Source: Bugula neritina | Lineage: Eukaryota; Bryozoa; Gymnolaemata; Cheilostomatida; Bugulidae | Length of the DNA stretch: 64,000 nucleotides | Reading direction: 5' to 3' | NCBI GenBank assembly: GCA_964035545.1 | Contig: OZ037766.1 | Span: 19,495,581-19,559,580 of the forward strand | Shown here: positions 49,801 through 61,874 of the stretch, piece after piece | How the letters are laid out: each line of letters starts with the position of its first letter | How positions within the stretch are numbered: the first letter of the stretch is position 1 | Position numbers and translations under genes: made by a program | Notes under the pieces: model-generated | What the model saw: only the letters and a program-made list of their open reading frames with translations | Databases searched by the model: none | Told to the model about the DNA's origin: nothing

Positions 49801-52800
49801 TATCCTTGATTAATGTGAGAAAAACATCTTGGCTTCAGTTGAATAATCAACAGGTCATCACCATTATGCGTTGGCAATAATAAGCTGCAAGAATTAGCAT
49901 GTAGAAATGTTACTCATTGGCTTTTCATGTATTGAAGTTACGTGACTTTGCAAAGACTCTAATGCATAGGAGGAGGCTATTTGCTGCAGTCTGCTTGGCT
50001 ATAAAGATTTAAAGTAAAGGCATATTCCTACAAACAGTGAGTCTGCCGAATAGCATCTATTAAATGGCGAGATGTACCATATTCAACATCCTACAATCAT
50101 ACCCTCCCCCACCTTTCTACACTCCCCTACACCTCTCTACACTCCCCTACACCTCTCTACACTCCCCTACATCTCTCTATACTCCCCTACATCTCTCTAT
50201 ACTCCCCTACACCTCTCTCCATTCCCCTACACCTCTCTATACTCCCCTACACCTCTCTACACTCCCCTACACCTCTCTACACTCCCCTACACCTCTCTAC
50301 ATTCCCCTACACCTCTCTATACTCCCCTACACCTCTCTACACTCCCCTACACCTCTCTACACTCCCCTACATCTCTCTATACTCCCCTAGAACCTCTCTA
50401 CATTCCCCTACACCTCTCTATACTCCCCTACATCTCTCTATACTCCCCTACATCTCTCTATACTCCCCTACACCTCTCTCCATTCCCCTACACCTCTCTA
50501 TACTCCCCTACACCTCTCTACACCTCTCTACATTCCCCTACACCTCTCTACACTCCCCTACATCTCTCTTCACTTCCCTACACCTCTCTACACTCCCCTA
50601 CACCTCTCTATACTCCCCTACACCTCTCTACATTCCCCTACACCTCTCTATACTCCCCTACACCTCTCTATACTCTCCTACACCTCTCTATACTCCCCTA
50701 CACCTCTCTTCACTTCCCTACACCTCTCTACACTCCCCTACACCTCTCTATACTCCCCTACACCTCTCTATACTCCCCTACACCTCTCTACACTCCCCTA
50801 CATCTCTCTATACTCCCCTACACTTCCCTAAACCCTCCCAAACTTCTCTGCATTGAACATTTCAAAGTGTTGCTGAATATTCTTAAAATGTCTCAGAGCT
50901 CAAATTTTTAATATTACAAGTTTATTAAAATTTATTGATACTTTTATATTTTTGTTAATAATCTATGCCTGGTGAACAGATAATTAAGGACGAGTGAGGG
51001 GGTAGTTTCGCATCTGCTGAGAGATGCTCCCAAATATTTTTTTAGATTTCATAAGTTAAAAATTATAGTAATAACAGATAACTCTCATGTAGCTGTATGA
51101 AGCTAAACATTTAGATATATTATAGATTGAAGTAATGCACCAATGTGCAAATCATGCCAGTGGACAAACAAATGCCTTAATGTAACAATTTTGTCGGGAA
51201 GCATGAGTATTAGTGCAAATGCCTGATATAACCTGCATACCTCATCTTCAAACCTTGCACATTCTTTCTTGTATGCACTCCGCTCATTTTCCACTTTTTC
51301 CAACTGGGATTTTAGTTGAAAAAGTTCTGCCTACAACGAAATATAATCTGAAAATTTAGGACATAAATTGGCAGAGTAACAGTTGTATAACATAAAAGAA
51401 AATTGAGTTGAAAATGTTACATTTTTCTAAAAACAAAAACTTACTTATTACAGTTCTATGAAAGCTTGAAGCATGTTCATAATTGATAAGTTTAACTAAT
51501 GTGTGTAGTGTTGAAACTGCTTACTCATGTACTAACACAGGTAATCCATCTCCGAACTAAATGAATAAAATAACCAAAGATAAACATTTCTTTACCTCTT
51601 TAGCCTTGAGAGTCTCTTCTGTCTGCTGAACGTTAACTAGAGGTTTGATTTTGGTGTACAGTTTCCACCACTGCCAGTCCTCAAGTTTAAAATTTATTCT
51701 GATGTTTTTCTGTATACATCGCATTGCTTCGTGCTTCAACTAAAATGCAATAAAACGTACAGCCCGCACATTTCAAGGTGTAGTCAACATATTATTTGCA
51801 ATGAGGACATAACTTACCTTAAGTTTTACGATAGCTTTCTGAGCCAAGTAGCGCCTGATATGCTTCTGTATGACTATGGCATACAGAGACCTTCTGAGTT
51901 CTCTAAGACGGTTGAGTTGTGCCAAAGTATCTGGCCGGATAAACACCTGACATAAAAGAGCTCAGTGTGTACTCAGCATGAGATGCTACCACCAGCTTAC
52001 TATTTTATGACAACAGTGTTTGACTAGTATATTTGGATAAACAAATGTAGTTTTTGTTACTACCACTGATGGCATTAATTAAAATAGGCAAATGAAATTT
52101 ACTGCAGAAGCAACTTGTGAATAAATATCATAAAACAAGTATGAGAAATAACATATACGTGACTTGATGAAGTATATGTGACTTGATGAAATATACGTGA
52201 CTTGATGAAGTATACGTGACTTGATGAAGTATATGTGACTTGATGAAGTATATGTGACTTGATGAAGTATATGTGACTTGATGAAGTGAACCAACCTGAC
52301 TTAGCCCTATCCTGTACTGACTTTTATCAACACCAACTGTCGTCAGCACCTCTTCCACAACAGCTTTCTGATCCACCAGTGGCACAGAATACGAAGCGTC
52401 TTCCCCACAGAGTAAAGAGTAACGTCTTATAAACTCACTGAATGTTAGGTGTTCAGGGTACCCTAGATGCACATGAATCATAAGTCACTTTGAGAAGAGA
52501 GATAGTTCTCATTATAAAGAATTTATTCTGGTGAAGGTGACATTCTATTATGGATACAACAGGGAAGCTTCACCATTCTCTATAAAACAAGCTTTGAACC
52601 AAAAAGACACAAAGCTGAAAGGATATACAGACCTTGGCGATGAAATCTAACTGCAGTTAGGAGTTGCATTCCTCTGATTTGCAACCTGATGTAAGGTACA
52701 TCAAGCACCATGTCACCTGTTAGAGGAACAGTACCAGCATGACTTCTCTGTCTATCTTGTGAGTTGGGAACTAAATGTATGACAAAGTGAACGGCCATCT

Positions 52801-55800
52801 TTGATATGTTGTCCAGCAAAGAGTCCTGCAGAAGCAAAGAAGATTGTGTCTAATTAGTAACACACCGGAAGGCATGCATTAGGAACAAATGACTAGGCAT
52901 ATGTTCATGGCTGAGTCATTAATGATTTTTTTATAAAACATGAAATCAATATTGAGATATATTCTGATGTTTATCATGTGTTTTAAAGATGTGATATTCA
53001 AAATTTTGATATATAGTTACGTTTGTTGTATGTACTGTGTGAAAAACTAGAGTTGGACTACAGGTAAACCTATGAGCCAATAATGAAACACAAGATAATC
53101 AGCAACATTCTGGCTTTTCTTGATAGGGTGGCAGTGTATTCTCTGGGACTTTCATGAACAAATTCTTCATCATGGAGCATTGTTAAGATAAGTTGTTAAG
53201 ATAAGTTGTTAAGATACATGCTCCAATGGATGACTTTAAACCATATTGGTGAATTGAGAAGTACATAGTTTGTTGGTGAGAATGAGCAAGTTTCAAGCTT
53301 TTTAACTCACCATTTGGTATTTAACAGACATAGACTGAGATTTACGCTTCAGCCCTGCTTGGTTGACATATTGACGCCTCAAACTATTACTACGGTGTAA
53401 TGTACTCATGTTGCCAGCACCACTTGTAAATGAGCTAGCTAGTGAGCTGGAGGCCGAGTTGAATAATTCAGCAATACTCGATCTGCAATGAAATGACAAG
53501 ACATATTACAATACAGAGCGTACTAATCATTTTTATGCACATTACATTGACCACTCATGAAACAACGATTTAGTGCCAAAGGAGCTGGCTTTCTCTACAT
53601 AGAAATAATGACCTAATTATTGCTGTTAAAGCAATAATAACAAACACTTGCTGACTGTAGGCTGAGTCAGCGTCTTTTTAGTAACAACTTAAAATTAAAA
53701 CATTCGCAGCACATGTTAGAGCAAAATTCCGATAGCATCACGTACCGCTTACGCTGCCAGCAATTTGCACAACCTAAAGCATTCATATTGCACTTGACGA
53801 TGTAATTGAGGGGAATTCAAACTGTTAAACTTTCAAAATTAAAATACCTGTAAGATACAACACTGTGGAACTACCTTTCACAAGGCATTTCCTAGCAAGA
53901 TGAGACAACTTTTAAAAGAATTTATCAAAATAAAATTATCGAGTAAATGCTTCTTTAACTATTTTCCACAAAAGCTGTCTTAGTTTTAGCTTTCTGTGGT
54001 GCTGCTAACTTTTATGTTGATAGTGAACACAAATTTTATGACAATATACATCTAAGTGTCTAATTGTTTCAGTTAAATGTGAACAATTTTTTAACATTGA
54101 TATAATTATATTACTATTTTATAATGATATCTGTTGTTGATATAATTTTTATTTTATTAGATTTATTGGCAGCACTAATTTTTTTTACAGCCATGAATCT
54201 TTATCTATGAATATTATTACAATATTGTTACAATACAACAATTTAAATGCTTATCAGTTATAAAAAATAGCTATAAACAAATTTATAAAATATTCCATCC
54301 TTATTATTTTTGCTTCAACTGTATATCTCATTAATGACTAATACCATATTATAATTATATTATAATAATAATGTCCACATTTTACTACTAACCACATAAC
54401 TGTTAGCAATAATAGTGATACTACCACGGGCACCAAAAGTAATGTTTGTAAGTTATAATAGTATCAGCAGTAGAAGCGCAAAACTAGTGCTAGGATTTTA
54501 GCATAATATTTCTACAACAGCAGCTGGTGTAGAAATATCCTGCTAAAATCCTAGTACTAGTTTTACTAGCTTTTCATATAGACAATAAAATAATTGCTGT
54601 GTTGTGACGAGGGAAGGAGGAACAAGCAAGTCCTCAACAAACAACTTTCATTCAACTCAGAAATTTACTGCTTGCTTGTGATTCGAAACTGAAACTACAG
54701 ACCCTGCAGTTTCCACCTTTGAGTAACAAAGAAATAGTGGAGTTATGCCCTCCTATGATTACATACTTTTGACTAGACTGTAGTAGACCCGCAGCTTGCT
54801 CAGTATTGCTGTACAGTCTGCAGGTTTTCAACCAGCCAGCACACTGGTAGGTGACTTGTGCTGTGCCATAGTAGTGATTCAATGAAAAGAGAGAAGGATG
54901 GTGAGGGTGGAGAGTTAAGAGCTTCTCACCTGTCAAATATATTGCAAAGAATAAAGCAGTTATCCAGATGGTTGCAATTCTGGCTATATTAGCATCACCT
55001 GAAACTTGCGGTGACAGTGTAGGCCTATCATACTAGTAGCCAACAGCTGTAGAAAGTAATGAATACCTTCCATGGGGTTTAAATCAACCAATAAAAAGAA
55101 AAGAAAGATAAAGACAGGTTTGCAATATGTTTTACATATTGATAGGGAATAAACACTAACTAACCTCAATAGCTGAATAACATTGGACAAACTATAACCT
55201 TATATATTCAACATCATATGGATTATACCACAGACAAAAACCCTCCAATAGTTTATTTTATACAAGGTTTTAAATGTTAAACTCAAAGTAAAAATGTATT
55301 TAATATTTACATGAGGTATGGGATGGGTATGGTGTATCAAAAGATTTGCCAATAACAGTTTTTTTATAAATTGAAAATGGGTCTTTACAATATCTTTAGA
55401 TCTCAGCAATACCGAGGTAATAACTTTTAGTAGCAGCATAGCAGAAGTCATGTTATGTCATATTTCAACTTGAATTTTAAAATAAAGGTATGCTGTGACC
55501 AGAGTCAACTCTGCCAGGGCATAAATTCCACTCGAATGCACCTGCTCTCTATATTTAGAAAGCGCTATAGTCTATACAATCACACTAACTCGTATACTTA
55601 CACTGCACCATTGTAAACTCACACTGCATTATTATATACTTACACTACAATGCTGTACACTTACACTACAATGCTGTATACTTACACTAAAATTTTGCAT
55701 ATTTACACTACAATGCTGTACACTTACACTACGATGCTGTATATTTACATTACAATGCTGTATACTTACACTACAATGCTGTACACTTACACTACAATGC

Positions 55801-58800
55801 TGTACACTTACACTACAATGCTGTACACTTACACTACAATGCTGTATACTTACACAACAATGCTGTACACTTACACTACAATGCTGTATACGTACACTAC
55901 AATGCTGTACACTTACAGTACGATGCTGTACACTTACACTGATCTACAGCTCTCCCATGAGCCAAGTCTACTTTGTCTAAGAACTGCTCCTCAGTAGCAC
56001 CTGGTGTCATAGACATTTGATCGAGTATCCAAAACAGTCCGAGATCTGCACTCTCATCTCTGCCCAGCAGACTGAGATCTATTCGGCTGTTTGCACTTCC
56101 TGTTCCTTGTAACTGAAATGATACGATATCCTTGTAACTGAAATGATATGGTATACTGTATCATAGGTCGTGTGAATAGTGGTTTTAAAATGGTGTGTGT
56201 TGCATTTATAGAACCACCTTCAGCAATAGATGTCGGTGCTTGACATGTGCTACTAAGTGGTGAACATGTGCTACACAGGTGCTAGACAGGTGGCGCTGGA
56301 CATGGTTATTTATGCATCACTCATGCCCAGGTTTCCTTGTTTCACAAACCATTATCGGCTTCCACAGAACATTACTGCACACACACATTGAAATAATAAG
56401 ATCTTCATACCAGCTGTTGCTGATTGGATGGTTTGTCAAGCAGCTTCACCATTGCTTCTGGACGATCAGTGAAATCATCAAGTTCTACTTCAATGTTCTC
56501 CTGTAGGTAGAAGAACAGCACTATGATATTTGAAGCAGATGCACTGCCTGTACTAGTTATTTCTAAAAGGCTAAATACATTTACCACTACCGCTGTGTAA
56601 AAGCTATTTTACAATAAAGTAGTCGTTTTCCCTTGCATAATTTCTCAAGCTAAACTGATAATAGTGAACATGAAAAGCTCAGGGATTGCATCGATTTGAG
56701 AACTGGCAGGTAATATTTCAGGTTACATAGTTTAGTTTAGTTTAGTTCATACACAGTTGATCATATACTGAGGTTTTCTTTAAAACACTTAATTATTATA
56801 CTTGAAAGAAATGCATTCAAGGTAAAAGTTTTAAAACTTAACTACTTTGGAAAATGACCGAAATAAGCATTACAATATTCAAAGAGCAGTGTGAAACTAA
56901 CGTATATTTTGCTAATCAAGTGAAAACTAATTACTAAAGCCAAATTAAGCTTCAAAAGTTGAACAAAGTCAAATACAGTTGAGCACATGAACCTGGGAGA
57001 GCGGCGCAGAGCACTTGGGAGGTGTCATACTACAGCATAGTGTAGGCTAGATGCTTATACTGGGTAAGCAAATTACATGCTAAGCGGTGAAGTGTTACAA
57101 GTAACTCAGAACAACCCACCTGTATGTAACGTTCTTTGTTCTCAGTAAATATCTTCTCATAAAAGAGAAGTTGTATTCTCTCATTGATGTAGTTGTAGCA
57201 GAGGTGATTGAAGGTGGCTGGTTGAGAGGTGCTGTCTCTGAAGCCAGGTGTGTCTAGTATGATAATAGAAGTACAGTTCCTCGTCACAGTTGAGAGGTTC
57301 CTGCATAGTGTAGAGAAATTTCCATATCAAACAAGTGAATAAACAACACAACTATTCATAGAGAAATACATTTGAATTGAAATATTGTGGAATAGTGAAA
57401 TATATATAAAAGGTGATTGACCAAAAAAGTAGGTGAATACAAAGGTAAGCAATAAAGTTTAAACTTTTGGATGAAAAGAAAAAATAGAAATAGTTTAGAC
57501 TTTAAAATAAAAGTATCCCTCACTAGAAAAACTTCTCTTCAATATAAAATATCAACACTGAGCATGAATGCAGCTATACATTAAGATTTTCATCTTAATA
57601 AGATGATAAACAACTTCAATGACTCATTACAACTAATAGGCAGCAATAATACAAATAAAATTAGCATGAATTGGAGTGAACTCACATAATTCAAATTTTA
57701 TTTTCCAGAAACACGGGAAAGAACTAAAAAAAGGTGGTCTATTAGCAGCAGAATTTACAGTTATAACCAACATGTTTATTAGATATAACCAACATGTTTA
57801 TTAGATATAACCAACCTGTCTATTAGATATAACCAACCTGTTTATTAGATATAACCAACCTGTCTATTAGATATAACCAACCTGTTTATTAGATATAACC
57901 AACCTGTTTACTAGATACAACCAACCTGTTTATTAGATACACAACCAGAGTGAAGAGTTGAGTGTAGATACCAACAATGAATTCTTCCAGAGCATCTGCA
58001 CCTCCAGAAAGAGTTTCTTCTACAGCAGAGGGTCTACAAAAGTTATATAAGTTATTAAATAACTGAGTAGATAGTCCAATAGGTAGTCCAGTATATAGTC
58101 TAGTAGGTAGTCCAGCAGGTAGTTTAGTAGATAGTCTAGTATATAATCCAGTTGATAGTCCAGTATATAGTCTACTAGGTAGTCCAGTAGATAGTCTAGT
58201 AGGTAGTCCAGCAGATAGTCCAGCAGATGGTCCAGCAGGTAGTCTAGTTGATAGTCTAGTAGGTAGTCCAGTAGGTAATCCAGTACATAGTCTACTAGGT
58301 AGTTTACTAGGTAGTCTAGTAGGTAGTCTAGTAGGATATCAGATGCTTTTGATATCATGTATTGCTGCTTATAGAAATTGTATTTACAAAAAAGGGTTGA
58401 AAAAATCAAACATAAATACTATTCTTGAGCAGAAAACATAAAACTATATTTACTGAATGATATAACATTGAAACTGCTTTTAAACTCTGTAGCTTTATGA
58501 TCTCACACAGTGGACGTGTGGAAGAGAAACATGAAGCACTGGTACTAAAAACAATATGTAATGAATAAATGCATCTATGTAGTATAAAAGGGTGCAAATG
58601 ATGTTAGAAGTTAAAATCTTGGTTTTAAGAAACTGAAGCATAGTCATATTTTTAAATGTAGCCAACTCTAAGAAAAAGACGGTTCAAATAGAAAATAATG
58701 TTTAGAAAGAACAAGTTAGGGACAATTCTCTATGAAATGTAGGGATGTGGATTATAACTAGAGCAAGACAGATGTGAAAGGCAACTCAATTACTTTATTT

Positions 58801-61786
58801 TGATGGCAGCAGCTTGATAAATAGTGAGAAAATCTATTATTTGCTGTGGAAGTGTTAGGCCATGCCTGTAAGCTGTCGCTAGTAATTTTAACTACTCAAA
58901 TTTCATATTAGAAAATATTACTACAGCAAAGCTTGGAAATATTTATTCAGGGTGGCCTAAAGTTAACCTAGCTAAGTTCATCCACATTCAACTCCATAGG
59001 TTGTTGTTTCTCGAAGAATATGACCAGCCAACAATTTTGTGATGAAAAGTAGCAGAGAAGTAAAACTTCCATTTTTCAAATAGAGATTAACCATGATTCA
59101 TCACCATTTTATGAAAAGCACACACATTTTACTATAATGAAATACTACTTAGGAAGGATTCGTCAACAGAAGTGGTATGGAGCACTTTGATTGAGCAAAC
59201 AACAAAGGAGAAGCAATAAATCAGTGACACAATCAATAATTTGTAGAATAAGTTTGACCTAATTTACTCATTACAAACTCTTTCAGTCCTGGCAGCTATC
59301 AGTACAAACCTTAGATTTGATTGGCTGCTGAGAGTAGATGGGCTATAAGAGAAGATAGATTTGGCAAGATCTTCGGCATTAACTCCTAGCAAATTGGCAG
59401 CGTTCTGCGCACTGGCAGGGTCAGCAAAGTAGGTTTTGTTGTTGCTGCCTGGAGTAAAATTCATGAAACATTTAGATGCCAAAGAAGGCAGTAAAGAGAA
59501 AGAATAGGTAGGCTATAACTAGTCCAACTATTCAACTAAAATTTGCTAACATTTGACAAGACAACTCCAATAACTATGTCAACTACATGTAGAATTTTAG
59601 ATATTAGTACATTACATTTAAACTTTCTTTTACTTTTATTTAATAAAGTATCAGTACCAGATACAGGGTTAACTAGACCATGATGTAGCACTATGATACA
59701 CAGTAAATGTGTCATAACGAAACTGTAAACTTACCTTTGGTCACACCAGCTACTCTCAGATGAATGATAGCAGCAACAACATGCTGTATAGCTTTGATTT
59801 CTTCAGGCGTAACAGACAGCATTCTCAAAGAGTACTCTAGTTTATTCCAGTTACCAACAGCATCTTCAGGGTCCACAGTCTAAACGAGCACATAACTTCT
59901 TTAAATGTGACTGTTTATTAGCTATAAGCATTTCTTCTTTGCATGTTTGATACAAGTTATCATACGTCTCACGAATTTTTATCTTTCATGTTTCCAAACA
60001 CAAGAACGTAATTTTCCAATCGCACCATAGTTATCAGATTTAAGTAAAATAAATAATTCAGTTGTTATCCTATAGACTTCACAGTTGCTATAGCAAAACT
60101 AAACACTAAGCATTCAGTGTTTATACTCTACTCTATATAGTTATCACATTATTGAACAGATAAGACAACTTCAAAATTTGTTTCATAAGCTCAGACAAGT
60201 AAGTCACAAACCACATGGATACTTACACTGGGTGGTGAATAAACCGTATTAAAAAGTCCTTCATTAGAAAGTAAGTGCAGCTCTTGCCGTTGAGAGTTGT
60301 CTAATCCATATAGAACATATTGGAATATATGGAAAGTTGTCTCACCCTTTGGTATATTGACTATTCTGGACTTTTCTAATAGGCTAGCCTGCAACCATAC
60401 ATTAAACTCAACTTCATACTACAACTCAGTAACTTCATATAACACATGCATGTAGGACTAGAAGTTCAGACTCATCCCAGTGTATCCAAACTCAACAGTA
60501 CGCTAGTGTGGGGCATCTCTAATGACTGAATATATTAAATACGACATAAAAACTCTGACAACTAAAATATATTGTTTTATAAAATCAAAATCTGGTTTTA
60601 CAAACGATACACACAATACAATATCATATTAAAGACAACTAGCTTAAGTATATTACATACTCCAAGTAGTGACTACACAACCCAGCACATTGTACATATC
60701 ATTTAAATAGTATAAATATTGTATTCACTAGTCCTGAACATGCAGCATCATTTATGAACAAGGCATTACTTGGAAGGAAGAGGAAGCTATGAAGCCATAG
60801 TGATCAAAGTCGATAGTCACATGGTGAACAAAGCCACTGGAGTTGGTGTTAGGCTGAGTAGAGTAGTTTCCCAGTGCTTCCAGCACAGTTAGTGCTGACG
60901 AGTATTTCTCATCTACAGATCATACCATATTCTTAGTGCAATGAGCTCCCCAATTTATAGTTTAACGTTGATCACTGGCGATGACAACGGCAACATATGA
61001 TACAACTAGGTACGTCAAGGTCAATTAGTGACAGCAAGAAGATAATCTGGCCACTTATAGAAATATGATGCATCAGTTTCATATGTACACAGTAAACTAA
61101 CCCAATAAAAGCATTTTACATTCTAAGGACTGTGAACAATAGGCTAGTAATTGTAGACAGCCAGGTTAGAACATAATTATTATATAAATATGAGCATATT
61201 AGGTGGCATCTAGCAATACTTACCAATAGCAAGTTGTTGACTGCCAGCATACATGTGGCCGTAGTAGTTCAACATATGCCTCATACTAGTTGATTTACCA
61301 CTACCTGTCCTGCCGGAAAGGACAATGCACTGGTCTCTGCAAGTTGTTATCATTTCCTGATACACGTATTGCGCTTTGCTATAGACATGGGGAGGTAACT
61401 CTGAATAGTTACAAGCTCGCACCATTTGCATCACCTGAAATACAGACTACAGTCAATTACAGAGTGAAGGATTTCACAGTATAACGTGGAATGTAGTGAC
61501 CAAAAAGCATTAACATGATGAAATCTTTAGTATTTTATGCAAATCTTTAGCCAAGATGGCGTAACAGTACGAATTTTTAACAACTGTGGACTTGGACATT
61601 TTTCTTAAGGCTTTAATATTTAAGATTATTATATGTACAATAATGAGCAATTATATTATCAAGAAAAAGAGCAATTTAATTAGATGCTATTTTATTGTGA
61701 TACTATTAGTTTCATGCCTCTTCAGCACTCCTCAGGCACAATATTGAATTTAAATTATATATAATAATATAAAATAATATAAAATA

Positions 61787-61874
<88 letters not shown>

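Larger units (their letters stand above)
37887..51330 (-). other. Myo18: Myosin XVIII rod and tail exons
   Basis: Coiled-coil exons: 51241-51330, 49290-49409, 48783-48891, 48021-48151, 47666-47820, 47325-47448, 45203-45403, 42190-42424, 41659-41786, 41290-41520, 40590-40811, 39678-39857 and 39462-39583. The tail ends in a 27-nt microexon (38622-38648, EDEMEDIDH) and the last exon (37887-37929). The heptads are rich in Glu, Lys, Gln and Leu. A Gly-rich skip (SSGGGGDS) in exon 45203-45403 probably breaks the coil locally. Confidence 0.88.

Noticed and set aside
50064-50911. 279-codon Tyr-Thr-Pro-Leu-His repeat ORF
   Set aside because: Product of the 20-bp minisatellite in a myosin intron, on the strand opposite to the gene.
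55650-55997. Leu-Tyr-Thr-Tyr-Thr-Thr-Met repeat ORF
   Set aside because: Made by the 21-bp donor-containing repeat, antisense to the myosin gene.
58020-58409. Asp-Tyr-Leu-Leu repeat ORF on the gene strand
   Set aside because: Made by the 15-bp intronic repeat; the real exon at 57926-58033 uses a different, phase-consistent frame.
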